From: Aequoribacter fuscus
Lineage (GTDB): Bacteria > Pseudomonadota > Gammaproteobacteria > Pseudomonadales > Halieaceae
Reading direction: 5' to 3'
Length of the DNA stretch: 64,000 nucleotides
NCBI RefSeq assembly: GCF_009910365.1
Contig: NZ_CP036423.1
Location: 1,426,001 to 1,490,000 of the forward strand
Shown piece by piece: positions 18,780-27,921 of the stretch (its first letter is position 1; each line of letters opens with the position of its first letter). The notes under the pieces were generated by a model. It did no database searches. It was given only the letters and a program-made list of their open reading frames with translations, and was not told the DNA's origin. A program made the translations under genes and the position numbers.

Positions 18780-20015
18780 TTAGGTGACTGTATTTCGGCG
18801 AAGAAAGCGCTCATCGAGATAGGATTTACATCGCACGATCTCGTGTAACTTTAACGCGGCTTCCACAACGTCTGCAAACGATAGGAAGAGAGGAGAGAAG
18901 CCAAATCGTAGTACATTTGGAGCACGAAAATCGCCGATTACGCCCTCGGCAATCAGCGCTTGGCATAGTGCGTAAGCATTCTCGTGTTCGAAGCTGAGCT
19001 GAGCTCCCCGTTGAGCGTGTTCCCTTGGGGTCACCAAACGGAGTTCCTCATCGAGTCCTAAGTTGCTCAGCGATGTGAGGAATAAGTCACCTAAGGCTAA
19101 AGCCTTTTGTTCCAGTTGCGGTAGGGTAAGTTCTTGGAAGTCGGTCAGAGCGCCCAGTAAGGCCGCCATGGACAGCACCGGAGGTGTGCCGACCAAGAAG
19201 GATCTCATGTCGCTCGCCTGTGAATAATCGTGATCAAATGCAAAAGGCGCTTGGTGTCCCATCCAGCCTTGTAAAGCACTTCGGCCAATCAAAGCGTCGG
19301 GCCTCGCGGCATAAATGAATCCCGGTGCGCCTGGTCCACCGTTTAAATACTTATAGCCGCAACCAACGGCAAAATCGACTTGCCAAGCGTGCAAGTCGAT
19401 TTTGAGAACTCCAGCACTGTGGGCTAGATCGCAGATGACAATTGCGCCGGCAAGGTGTGCTTGTTCGCAAATCGTTTTAATGTCGTAGCGCTCGCCTGTT
19501 TTGTAATTCACGTGGGATAGCACGACGGCTGCAACATCTGAGTCCAAATGCTCAACGATGTCGTTGGTCTGATGGTAACTCAACAAAATATCGCCTCGGG
19601 CAAATTCAGCCAAGCCCTGTGCGACGTAATTATCGGTGGGAAAATTGTCGGCTTGGAGCAGAACACGCTTTCGCTCACTGGCGCTCAGGACTCGAGTGAG
19701 CAGTTTGAATAGATTGACCGATATGCTGTCACAAACGATCAGCTGATCTTGCGTGGCGCCTAAGAGGGGCGCAAGAGCGGCACCAATCCTCTGGGGCAGG
19801 CCAATCCAATCGTGTATGTTCCAGCTTTTGATAAGATCTTTGCCCCATTGATCTCGCGCGCACGTATTCAGCGCCCGAAGCGCAGCAAGGCTGAGAGGGC
19901 CCAGCGAATTGCCATCCAAGTAAATGGTCGCCTCTGGAAGCTCAAAACGTGCTTTATACGACTTAAGAGCATCGTGCTCATCCAGTCGCAAGGCTTGTCG
20001 TTCAATGTCTATCAC
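18780..20015 (-). CDS. kynU: Kynureninase
   Basis: 411 residues. PLP enzyme that splits kynurenine (or 3-hydroxykynurenine) to anthranilate (or 3-hydroxyanthranilate) and alanine. Seen: substrate/entry motif YLDGNSLGPLSLAAL (about 33-47), DLAHSAGVLKIDLHAWQVDFAVGCGYKYLNGGPG with the PLP lysine in YKY, and VLRFGFSPLFLSFADV near the C-terminus. Its neighbour 137 bp upstream is a kynurenine-formamidase-like hydrolase, which supports a tryptophan or kynurenine catabolic role. No tryptophan 2,3-dioxygenase is in the window. Confidence 0.95.
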   Translation of the reverse strand: MIDIERQALRLDEHDALKSYKARFELPEATIYLDGNSLGPLSLAALRALNTCARDQWGKDLIKSWNIHDWIGLPQRIGAALAPLLGATQDQLIVCDSISVNLFKLLTRVLSASERKRVLLQADNFPTDNYVAQGLAEFARGDILLSYHQTNDIVEHLDSDVAAVVLSHVNYKTGERYDIKTICEQAHLAGAIVICDLAHSAGVLKIDLHAWQVDFAVGCGYKYLNGGPGAPGFIYAARPDALIGRSALQGWMGHQAPFAFDHDYSQASDMRSFLVGTPPVLSMAALLGALTDFQELTLPQLEQKALALGDLFLTSLSNLGLDEELRLVTPREHAQRGAQLSFEHENAYALCQALIAEGVIGDFRAPNVLRFGFSPLFLSFADVVEAALKLHEIVRCKSYLDERFLRRNTVT

Positions 20016-20152
20016 TTAAGCTCCTTCATCCTGATGCGCCCCGGGCACTCGTGCTGCGCCATGCTTCGCAACTGAGTTTTCCAGGCGCTACTGTTTGCAA
20101 TGCCCCAGGGCCTTGAGTCCCAGTCAGCAGGTCTGCTAGCTGACCCGATAAT

Positions 20153-20998
20153 TCATTTTTGTTGATGCTCAAGTGTCGTCAGCGCCGTTTTTAGGACGTC
20201 CATGAGCTCGCGATGGGCTGCACTGTCAATCATCAACCAATCAAAATGACCAACACTTGGCAGCAAAAGTGACTTTGCGCCAAGCACATTGGCCTGCTCT
20301 TTCGGCACAATAATGTCATCGATGCCTTGCAGAATCCAAACCAAGCGATCTGTATAATCCCAAGCGCTTGGACTCGCTTCACGGTAGGCGTCGGGTTGTT
20401 CGTGGGGTGCTGCCCCCATAAAGGGCACGGTACCCTGCTGGCAAGAGTTTTTGCCCATCGCATAGGCGACCATGTCGGTGATCGGTGCGAGTGCGACTGT
20501 CGCGACAGGTGTCTGACGATGCCATTCTGATCTGGCTGCCAACAAGGCGAGATGGCCTCCGGCTGAGTGCCCGATTATGATAGTCGGAGTGACTGTATCA
20601 TCGCCTAGGATGGCTTTTATACCTTGCTGAACATCGAGCAGACTCGTGGGCCACCCGCCCCCAGTTGTGCCAGTGCGGCGGTATTCAAGAGTCCACGCGT
20701 CAAACCCACTCTCGCCTAAGTGAGACACGAAGCTGTCGGCGTGAGTGTGATCAAATTCGCTCAGCCAGCAGCCTCCATGCACATAAATGACTCGTGCTTT
20801 AGCTGGGGTTTGCTGTGCTGTCCATCGCAGGGCGAAATTGTGTTCACTCGGTCCGTAATCGAGGCGCTGATCGAAAGGCGACAAAGGTTGCGCAACTACT
20901 TTGCTCAAAGGTATCGCGCTCTCGGTCGTCATGACGGAAAAGCTCAGCGCAACAATGACAACAATACGAGCGATCAAATGGCTGCTAGGGCTCAGCAT
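20153..20998 (-). CDS. Exported alpha/beta hydrolase, kynurenine-formamidase-like
   Basis: 281 residues. An N-terminal hydrophobic signal (LIARIVVIVALSFSVMTTESA) implies export. The oxyanion motif HGGCW (about residue 75) is the HGG[YC]W type of kynurenine formamidases and related esterases; the nucleophile elbow is IIIGHSAGGHLALLAA and the His is in LLPSVGHFDWL. It overlaps the upstream peptidase gene by 14 bp and precedes kynU. A formamidase role is suggested by the neighbour, but an exported form is unusual and a general esterase is possible. Confidence 0.75.
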   Translation of the reverse strand: MLSPSSHLIARIVVIVALSFSVMTTESAIPLSKVVAQPLSPFDQRLDYGPSEHNFALRWTAQQTPAKARVIYVHGGCWLSEFDHTHADSFVSHLGESGFDAWTLEYRRTGTTGGGWPTSLLDVQQGIKAILGDDTVTPTIIIGHSAGGHLALLAARSEWHRQTPVATVALAPITDMVAYAMGKNSCQQGTVPFMGAAPHEQPDAYREASPSAWDYTDRLVWILQGIDDIIVPKEQANVLGAKSLLLPSVGHFDWLMIDSAAHRELMDVLKTALTTLEHQQK

Positions 20999-21977
20999 AG
21001 ATCTTCACAAAGCGCTCGCCACGGCTGTTAATGCCGGCGCGATACATACCTGTGGTGTTAAAGCTAATAATGACCTCACCCGTCGGATTGAGGCCGATAA
21101 TACCTCCGTCTCCGCCCATCGCGACCAGCTTTTCTTGAACTACTTCGTCTGCCGCGGCTTGCAGATTGATATTTTTGTAGGTGCTTCTGGCGCAAATATC
21201 GTGCGCGACGGCTGCCCGGATAAAATACTCCCCATGGCCTGTCGCGGAGATGCCGCAGACTGCGTTATCGGCGTAAGTACCAGCGCCAATAATAGGGGCG
21301 TCGCCTACTCGACCATAGCGTTTGTTTGTCATGCCGCCGGTAGAGGTTCCCGCTACGATGTTGCCGGCCTTATCGAGCGCGACTGCGCCGACGGTTCCGT
21401 ACTTCTCGGGTTTTGGAATCAGGGCCAAGGGTTCTCGGGCCTTGGCCTTGCGGACCTGTTCAAGACGCCGAGGCGTGATGAAGTAGTCGTTCTCGACCAG
21501 CTCGAGCCCTTGCTCGGACGCGAACAGTTCAGCACCTTGGCCAACAAGCATCACGTGTTTCGATTCTGTCATGACAGCGTAGGCTAACTCGATTGGATTC
21601 TTGACCGACGTCACGCTCGCTATCGCACCAGCTGCGAGGTCGGAGCCTCGCATGATGGATGCATCAAGCTCCGCCTTCTCTTGATGCGTCAATACCGCAC
21701 CGTGACCTGCGTTAAACAGCGGCGAATCTTCCAGCATTTTTATGACGTCGATGACCACAGTTTCGCTTGAGTCACCAGCCACTAAGCGTGCATGGCCATA
21801 ATCGATCACTTTAGCAAGCGTATCACGATAGTTTTGCTCCAACTCTGGCGTCATCTTGTCGCGAGTGATGGTGCCCGCGCCGCCATGAATGACAATGGCG
21901 ACGTCGCTCGCACCCAGTGTTGATGGTGCTGTAAAAATCAGGGTTAGACCGACAAATAAGCCTGCAATGATTCTCAT
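20985..21977 (-). CDS. Isoaspartyl peptidase / plant-type L-asparaginase
   Basis: About 330 residues with a signal peptide (MRIIAGLFVGLTLIFTAPSTLGAS). An Ntn-hydrolase made as a precursor: self-cleavage should occur before the Thr of KYGTVGAVALDKAGN (about 190). Substrate loops GGMTNKRYGRVGDAPIIGAGTYAD and SATGHGEYFIR are intact. It hydrolyses beta-aspartyl dipeptides and asparagine, here in the periplasm. Start placed at the ATG at 21977, 4 nt after the stop of the transporter gene; a longer frame would overlap that gene. Confidence 0.93.
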   Translation of the reverse strand: MRIIAGLFVGLTLIFTAPSTLGASDVAIVIHGGAGTITRDKMTPELEQNYRDTLAKVIDYGHARLVAGDSSETVVIDVIKMLEDSPLFNAGHGAVLTHQEKAELDASIMRGSDLAAGAIASVTSVKNPIELAYAVMTESKHVMLVGQGAELFASEQGLELVENDYFITPRRLEQVRKAKAREPLALIPKPEKYGTVGAVALDKAGNIVAGTSTGGMTNKRYGRVGDAPIIGAGTYADNAVCGISATGHGEYFIRAAVAHDICARSTYKNINLQAAADEVVQEKLVAMGGDGGIIGLNPTGEVIISFNTTGMYRAGINSRGERFVKIYAEP

Positions 21978-21981
21978 GTTT

Positions 21982-22857
21982 CTACCTTTTTGAGTTGAGC
22001 AAAGCGCCAAGAATGATCAGGGCACCGCCTATTGCTGTAGTTATACTCGGAGTCTCGGAAAAAAGCAGCACCCCCAGCAATCCAGCAATAGGAACTTGGA
22101 TATAGGAAAACGCCACGACCGCTCCCGCATTATGGAGTGCTAAGCCTTTCGTTAACCCCCACTGCCCGAGTTGGGTAAATACGCCAACACCGAGCAAGAT
22201 AAGCCAATCTATCCCGGCGGGTATCACAAACGTCTCCCATCCTAGGAGTATGGCGGCGGGCAGGCATACGAGAGGAAAGTACAGAATAATCACTGAACTG
22301 TCCTCTATCGGTGCGAGTTTTCTAACAATAACGTAGGCCGCTCCTGATCCTGCGGCACCTAATAAACCGAGCGCAGTGTAAGTGGGGTGTAAGGCAGCCT
22401 TGCCCCCACCGAAAAATGTGTCGGGCTGGATCACTACCAACAACCCCATCAGACTGAGAGCGATGCATATCAAGGTGTTCCGGCTCACGTTTTCGCCCAG
22501 GGCAACTAGCGCAAAAAGAACCGTGAAAATAGGGTGCGTGTATTGTAGTAGGGTGGCCTCTGCAAGCGGCAGATGAATGACCGACGTGTAAACGCACATG
22601 AGTGCAAGAAATCCCACGAACCCCCGTGCAAACAACAAGCCGCGATGTGTTCCAAGCAAATCAATGCCTTTCCGGCGTGCGTCCCACGCGCTAATACCGA
22701 GTGATATCAGGGCTCGCGCCGCTATGATCTCGAGCACTGGAAAACCCCGGGCGCCGGCTAGTTTTACCAAAGCGCCCATTAACGCGAACCCTAGCGCGCT
22801 GAGTACCATATACTGGGCTGCTAGGGTTAATCGATTGTCCGCGGTGGTGGCTGTCAA
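21982..22857 (-). CDS. EamA/DMT family transporter
   Basis: 291 residues with ten hydrophobic helices in two EamA repeats (first from about residue 13, second from about 155, LGLLGAAGSGAAYVIVRKLA). Drug/metabolite transporters of this type usually export amino acids or metabolites. It shares ATGA with the stop of the serine hydrolase upstream and is 4 bp from the peptidase downstream, so it is part of a tightly packed operon. Substrate unknown. Confidence 0.9.
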   Translation of the reverse strand: MTATTADNRLTLAAQYMVLSALGFALMGALVKLAGARGFPVLEIIAARALISLGISAWDARRKGIDLLGTHRGLLFARGFVGFLALMCVYTSVIHLPLAEATLLQYTHPIFTVLFALVALGENVSRNTLICIALSLMGLLVVIQPDTFFGGGKAALHPTYTALGLLGAAGSGAAYVIVRKLAPIEDSSVIILYFPLVCLPAAILLGWETFVIPAGIDWLILLGVGVFTQLGQWGLTKGLALHNAGAVVAFSYIQVPIAGLLGVLLFSETPSITTAIGGALIILGALLNSKR

Positions 22858-24164
22858 CGCAAGAAGGCTTGGTAGGTAGCCTTCATGAAATCTTGTCCCA
22901 GTTGGGTTTTGTGCGGAATACTTTGCGTCATGAAAATGCCAATAAGATCGTTCTCGGGATCAATCCAGAACGTTGTGCCGGCGGCACCGCCCCAGTAATA
23001 AGTTCCTACACCCTGGGGTGTTGCTGCTAATCCTTGGTCTTTGATCATACCAAAGCCTAGACCAAATCCTCGGCCCTCGCGAGGCGTACCCCCATTCACA
23101 TAGGCATTGGCCGCTTGTTCGCCTAAAAAGTCAGTGCGCATCAAACGTACAGTACTTGGGGCCAACAGGCGTACGCCGTCGAGCTCCCCTTCGTTAAGCA
23201 GCATGCGAGCAAACTTTAGGTAGTCATCGGTCGTGCTGAGTAGGCCGCCACCGCCTGATTGAAAGATAGCGTCGGGCTGATAGGGATCGTTCAAGGCATC
23301 AGGTGCTGGCACCAATCCCTGTCCTTGCATTGCCTTAGCAAAGGCATCGGGGTCGAGTTGTTCCGGTGTCCCCTGGGGTGCATATAAGGTGACTACGCGG
23401 TCTTCGCTGCTCTTGGCGATTGTAAAGCGGGTATCGCGCATACCAAGCGGTTGAAAGATTTCGGTCTCTAAGAACTCGGCGAGCGATTGGCCTGATACCA
23501 CCTCAATGACGCGGCCGAGGACATCGGTGGCGACGCTGTAGTGCCACTTGGTGTCGGGCTGATACTGCAGGGGTACGGTGGCCAAGCGCTGCGTAAAATC
23601 CGCTAGGGTTAGCTGCTTATTCATCATCATGCCGGCTTGCAGGTACGCCAAATCAACCGGAGTTTTGCCGAAAATGCCGTAGGTGAATCCGGCCTTGTGG
23701 GCCAACAGATCTTCGATGGTGGGTAGGCGCTGCAGCGGTTGCGTGGGCAGTGGCTGGTCCGCGTTAAGCTCTGCTGTCGGATCAAAAGCACGTAAATTCG
23801 CAAACTCGGGGAGGTGTAAGGCGAGAGGGTCATTCAAGCGCAGTTCTCCGCGCTCAGCCAGGATCATAATGCCAACGCTAGTGATCGGCTTCGTCATCGA
23901 GTAAATGCGATAAATGGCGTCCTTGCCTAACATTTCGGCGTCGCGATGATCGCGTTTACCAAAGGTTTTGTTATAAACGATTTGGTCGCCCTGCCAAATG
24001 AGTCCCTGGCCGCCAATCATGAGATTGGTCTCAACGGCCGCTTCCAGCAGTGTGTCAATGCGCTCTAAGCGCACTTGTGACCAATCACTCTTCGGGGAAG
24101 ATGCTGCCCCCATAAGTAGTAGCGCGACAAAAAGTCCGCTCAGCGTTTTACCCAGTGTTTGCAT
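22854..24164 (-). CDS. Exported serine hydrolase, class C beta-lactamase fold
   Basis: 436 residues. Signal peptide at the N-terminus (LSGLFVALLLMGAASSP). The SxxK motif is in YRIYSMTKPITSVGIMI (nucleophile Ser and Lys) and the second motif YSVATDVLGRVIE supplies the Tyr; a GGAGTTFWIDP motif replaces the KTG box as in EstB-type esterases. Probably an esterase or peptidase in the periplasm rather than a true beta-lactamase. It heads the leftward operon that continues through the DMT transporter and peptidase. Confidence 0.9.
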   Translation of the reverse strand: MQTLGKTLSGLFVALLLMGAASSPKSDWSQVRLERIDTLLEAAVETNLMIGGQGLIWQGDQIVYNKTFGKRDHRDAEMLGKDAIYRIYSMTKPITSVGIMILAERGELRLNDPLALHLPEFANLRAFDPTAELNADQPLPTQPLQRLPTIEDLLAHKAGFTYGIFGKTPVDLAYLQAGMMMNKQLTLADFTQRLATVPLQYQPDTKWHYSVATDVLGRVIEVVSGQSLAEFLETEIFQPLGMRDTRFTIAKSSEDRVVTLYAPQGTPEQLDPDAFAKAMQGQGLVPAPDALNDPYQPDAIFQSGGGGLLSTTDDYLKFARMLLNEGELDGVRLLAPSTVRLMRTDFLGEQAANAYVNGGTPREGRGFGLGFGMIKDQGLAATPQGVGTYYWGGAAGTTFWIDPENDLIGIFMTQSIPHKTQLGQDFMKATYQAFLR

Positions 24165-24297
24165 TGTTGCCTCTTATTAAACATTTACTTGAATGCTGGG
24201 CTAGTGTGCCGAAGATGATGCGATTTGCCAATCTTTGAATGTTGACATGCCGACGTTCAGCGGCGATTGTAGAGCTTCAAATAAGGAGAATAACACG

Positions 24298-25266
24298 ATG
24301 GCAAAAATTCAATCAGTATTGGGCGGCTTGGACTCGGATAAGTTGGGTAAAACATTGGTTCACGAACACGCTTTAATCGGGTTTCCTGGTTGGTTTTTAG
24401 ACTCAAGACAGCCAAAGTTCAAACGTGACGAAGCGCTTGTGCGAGTATGTGCCGCTTTCGAGCAGCTCAAAGATTATGGTGTGCAAACGGTTATTGACCC
24501 ATGCCCGTCGGACATCGGTCGCGACGTGGATTTCTACGCCGAGATTGCAACCCGCACGGGGATTCAATTGATTTGTGCCGCCGGGGTATATTACGAAGCG
24601 GCTGGACAACCGTTCACCTTCCGCCTGTTGGAGGAGGAGGCGATTACTGAAATTTTCGTTAAAGAGCTCCAAGATGGCGTGGGCGAAACCGGTATTCGGC
24701 CCGGTATTGTTAAAATTGCCAGCGGCGAGCCAACCATGTCTGAGTACGAACGTAAAATTATTCGCGCCGCCAGTAAAGCGGCGGCAATCGCTGGTGTGCC
24801 CGTGCTGTCGCACACGGAAAGCTGCCATTGTGGCCATGAGCAAGTGGACTTGGTGACCGGCGCAGGCGTCTGTCCGCATAATTTTGTGGTGGGGCATTCC
24901 GATGGTACCGAGGATATCGAGTATCAAAAATCGCTCGCTGACAAAGGCGTTTTTGTTGGTTTCGATCGGTTCGGTTTGGATATCGAGGTGCCTGATGAGA
25001 TTCGTATTCGCAACTTCAAGGCCTTGGTCGATGCGGGTTATCGGGACTCTCTGCTGATGTCACACGATTATGTTAACTGCTGGCAGGGTGGCCCTCCCGG
25101 TATTCCGCCAGGTGTTTCGACGTCGGAAATTTTGCCGCATTGGAATATGACGCACATTTTTGAGCGCATCATTCCGCAGTTAAAGGCGCAGGGCATGACC
25201 GACGCCGATTTTGATCAGATTTTGTGTGGTAATACGCAGCGATTTTTAACGGTGGAGCCCAGCTAA
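24298..25266 (+). CDS. Phosphotriesterase-family metal hydrolase
   Basis: 322 residues. A TIM-barrel amidohydrolase of the phosphotriesterase/lactonase group: LVHEHALIGF (HxH), GIVKIASG (bridging, carboxylated Lys), LSHTESCHCGHEQ and VGHSDGTEDIEYQ (metal His residues), and MSHDYVNCWQ (late Asp). Members act as lactonases or phosphotriesterases. Start at 24298 after AAGGAG; an in-frame upstream start lacks a ribosome site. Divergent from the serine hydrolase operon. No closer identity is claimed. Confidence 0.9.
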   Translation: MAKIQSVLGGLDSDKLGKTLVHEHALIGFPGWFLDSRQPKFKRDEALVRVCAAFEQLKDYGVQTVIDPCPSDIGRDVDFYAEIATRTGIQLICAAGVYYEAAGQPFTFRLLEEEAITEIFVKELQDGVGETGIRPGIVKIASGEPTMSEYERKIIRAASKAAAIAGVPVLSHTESCHCGHEQVDLVTGAGVCPHNFVVGHSDGTEDIEYQKSLADKGVFVGFDRFGLDIEVPDEIRIRNFKALVDAGYRDSLLMSHDYVNCWQGGPPGIPPGVSTSEILPHWNMTHIFERIIPQLKAQGMTDADFDQILCGNTQRFLTVEPS

Positions 25267-25327
25267 CTTGCTTTTTAGTCAGGCCTTGCGCATGCTTCGT
25301 CGCACGTATTTTCAGGAATAGTAAACT

Positions 25328-25951
25328 ATGACGCCAGCTATTTTGACCATGCTGAGATTGCAGGATCAAATGAATCAGAAAGTCCATCCCGATTGGGTCA
25401 GTCAAAATTACGAATGGTACCGGGCGGTTTGGATTGAGTGTGCCGAGTTAATGGATCACGTGGGTTATAAATGGTGGAAACATCAAGAATGCGATATGGA
25501 CCAAGTCCAACTCGAGGTCATCGATATTTGGCACTTTGGTTTGTCCGCTATGTTCGATACCGCCAAAGACTTTGAAATGATGGCCAGTCAGATCGTCGAG
25601 GCAATTTCGACGCATGATCCAGTAGACATGGATATCCGCACTGCGACCGAAAGTTTGGCCCAGCATTGTTTGCAGACGGGCGGCTTTTCAGTCACCTTGT
25701 TTTGGAATTTGCTGACCGCGGCAGAATTAGATTTCGATGCGCTTTATCGCTCGTATGTGGGCAAAAATGTCTTGAACTTTTTCCGCCAAGACAATGGGTA
25801 TAAAGAAGGCACCTACATTAAGCAGTGGGCGGGAAGAGAAGACAATGAACATTTGGTTGAATTAGTCGCTGACTTGGACACTGGCGCAGAGGATTTTGCG
25901 GATCGCTTGTACCAAGCTTTAGTGCAACGCTATGCGTCGTGCATTGATTAG
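25328..25951 (+). CDS. dUTP diphosphatase, dimeric all-alpha family
   Basis: 207 residues. It resembles the dimeric dUTPase/dCTPase family related to MazG: WIECAELMDHVGYKWWKHQECDMDQVQLEVIDIWHF has the E-x2-E ... E-x2-D metal-binding pattern (about residues 34-70). It would turn dUTP into dUMP and keep uracil out of DNA. The stop is 3 bp before the next gene, so the pair is co-transcribed. Confidence 0.88.
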   Translation: MTPAILTMLRLQDQMNQKVHPDWVSQNYEWYRAVWIECAELMDHVGYKWWKHQECDMDQVQLEVIDIWHFGLSAMFDTAKDFEMMASQIVEAISTHDPVDMDIRTATESLAQHCLQTGGFSVTLFWNLLTAAELDFDALYRSYVGKNVLNFFRQDNGYKEGTYIKQWAGREDNEHLVELVADLDTGAEDFADRLYQALVQRYASCID

Positions 25952-25954
25952 TCG

Positions 25955-26827
25955 ATGTCTGAGGCTCCAGATAAGCTGTCGACCAGTGCGCTAGCCCGGC
26001 AATTAGACATCCCGATCCAGCAGCTATTCGCGGTCTTGCGCGATTACGAGTGGATCAAGCGTGTTGACGACGAATGGGTCTTAACACCCAAAGGTGAGTT
26101 CGAGGGCGGAACCTACCGCAACTCGAAACGCTTTGGGCGCTATATCGTATGGCCACAAAAGGTAGCGACGCATCCTCTATTGGTAGCGATCGAAGCACAG
26201 CAAAGACACAGCGCAGCGGAGTGGGCCGAGCGCGAGGGTTTGCCGCATCCGGTCTACATCGAGCGCATGTTGGTCGAGATAGGCTGGCTTAAAGACACAC
26301 CTCTTGGTACGGTTGTTACGGCCCTCGGTGCGAGCAATGGCGGGGAAGTAGCTGATCTAGGTTGGATGAAGAGCGGGGTGGTTTACTGGCCCAGTGCAGC
26401 AGAGCACAACAGTCAGTTGCAGGCGCTAATTCACGCGGTTAAGCGGCCCTTAGAAACAGAACCTCTGCCCAAAAGCGACCTGTTTGAGTTGACTGGGTCT
26501 GGCCATTGGACAGCTATTGATGGACGTGAATGCTCAAGTGCCCTGCAAGCAAGGTGTGCTAACTGGTTGTATTTGCGCAGAATTCATTTTGCTATTGCAT
26601 GCCAGCTGCACGAGGGGGCAGTCGCTGACATTTATTTGCCGGATGAGCGGGCTGTGATCTTATTCCAGCCTCACACTATGGGCTCGACTCAGTGGAAAAG
26701 GCTGCTCGATAGCCAATCCGTTTTCGAGCGAAACGGCTATCGCGTGCTACTGTTTACGACAGAGTCCGAGCCGCAAACCGAGTACCGTTTAGATCATTGG
26801 CTCCGTGAGCTATGGGCGCTTAGATAG
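25955..26827 (+). CDS. Tandem winged-helix protein with degenerate nuclease-like C-terminus
   Basis: 290 residues, function unknown. Residues about 7-65 (STSALARQLDIPIQQLFAVL ... WVLTPKGEFEGG ... GRYIVWP) look like the winged-helix unit seen in phage antirepressor C-termini; residues about 87-150 look like a second, weaker copy ending SGVVYWPS. The last 100 residues (ARCANWLYLRRIHFAIA ... ADIYLPDERAVILFQP ... QWKRLLDSQSVFERNGYRVLLF) follow the layout of a PD-(D/E)xK nuclease, with the Asp kept but the usual Glu after YLP replaced. Catalysis is therefore doubtful. Translationally close to the dUTPase gene and convergent with trmA (18-bp overlap). Confidence 0.7.
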   Translation: MSEAPDKLSTSALARQLDIPIQQLFAVLRDYEWIKRVDDEWVLTPKGEFEGGTYRNSKRFGRYIVWPQKVATHPLLVAIEAQQRHSAAEWAEREGLPHPVYIERMLVEIGWLKDTPLGTVVTALGASNGGEVADLGWMKSGVVYWPSAAEHNSQLQALIHAVKRPLETEPLPKSDLFELTGSGHWTAIDGRECSSALQARCANWLYLRRIHFAIACQLHEGAVADIYLPDERAVILFQPHTMGSTQWKRLLDSQSVFERNGYRVLLFTTESEPQTEYRLDHWLRELWALR

Positions 26828-27907
26828 GATAACGCCGCATTCGGTGTGGTGCGTGTAGGGAAACTGATCAAACACCGCCCATGCATCAATGGTGTGTGTT
26901 TGGGTGAGCGGTTCAAGGTCACGTGCCAAGGTTTCGGGGTTGCACGAAATGTAGGCGATAGAGTCTATGCTTTGTGCTAAACGCAGCGAGTCCTCGTCCA
27001 ACCCGGCCCGTGGCGGGTCCACCAGAATAGCCGCGAAATCGTATTCTCCAAGTGCATGGGGCAGCGCTGCTAGTCGCTTGAATGCACGTTCGCCGCGGAG
27101 TGCCTGCGCGGTTTCAGCGGCATTCAGGCGCGCTATAGCGATGTTCTCAATGTTATTGAGTGCGATGTTCTCATGTGCGGCGTGTACAGAAGATTTTGCA
27201 ACTTCAGTGGCCAGTACTCGACGAAATTTTTGGCTTAACGGCACCGTGAAGTTACCCAGTCCGCAATACAGCTCGATGAGGTCGCGTGAAGTATCACCAA
27301 AGTGTTGGCTGACCCACTCAATCATTTTGATATTGATGGCCGCATTGGGTTGGGTAAAGCCCTGCTCGTAGTAACGATAGTGGTAGTTCGAATGGTTAAT
27401 ATTGAGAGTCTCGCTAATACTGCTGCCGTTGAGTACCACCTTTTGTTTGCGACTACGGCCGATAATTCGACAGTCCAATGTCTTGGCTAGCGCGCGAGCA
27501 GATGCTTCCCAGTCATCTGAGAGGGCTTTGTGGTAAATCAGTGTGACCAGAGCCTCCTTTGTCGTGCTGGTCAAGAACTCGATTTGGAACAAACGCTCGC
27601 GCAACACCGGTTTATCGATTATGGCGGTTCTGAGGGCAGGCATAAGCCTTTGGATGGTCGGGCTTCCAAAAGGGTAGCTGTCGATACGCAGGGGCTCTTT
27701 GGGGTTGTCTTTATCGAACATGGCGTAGAACAGGTCGTCGCCGTCATGCCAAATGCGAAATTCCGCACGCATTCTGAAGGCATCTTGCGGCGAGTCGTGC
27801 ACCGAGGGCTGGAGATCTGTGAACGGCGCAAATAGCTCAGTACACCGACGCGTTTTTTCATTGAGAAGGGCTTGATAACGTGCGGGCTGAAAATCGTTTG
27901 GGAGCAA
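26810..27907 (-). CDS. trmA: tRNA (uracil-5-)-methyltransferase
   Basis: 365 residues, the normal length. It makes m5U54 in the T loop of tRNAs with SAM. Motifs: LYCGLGNFTVPLSQKF (SAM site), LVDPPRAGLDEDSLRL and YISCNPETLARDL with the catalytic Cys, then a late HHTECGVIL. Located 14 bp after a tusB-like gene on the same strand, so it is the last gene of a tRNA-modification unit. Confidence 0.96.
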   Translation of the reverse strand: MLPNDFQPARYQALLNEKTRRCTELFAPFTDLQPSVHDSPQDAFRMRAEFRIWHDGDDLFYAMFDKDNPKEPLRIDSYPFGSPTIQRLMPALRTAIIDKPVLRERLFQIEFLTSTTKEALVTLIYHKALSDDWEASARALAKTLDCRIIGRSRKQKVVLNGSSISETLNINHSNYHYRYYEQGFTQPNAAINIKMIEWVSQHFGDTSRDLIELYCGLGNFTVPLSQKFRRVLATEVAKSSVHAAHENIALNNIENIAIARLNAAETAQALRGERAFKRLAALPHALGEYDFAAILVDPPRAGLDEDSLRLAQSIDSIAYISCNPETLARDLEPLTQTHTIDAWAVFDQFPYTHHTECGVILSKRP

Positions 27908-27921
27908 GTTATATTCCTAGC

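Noticed and set aside
25955-26827. Calling the winged-helix protein a prophage antirepressor
   Set aside because: Only the winged-helix unit resembles antirepressor C-termini. No other phage gene is near and the gene is coupled to a dUTPase.
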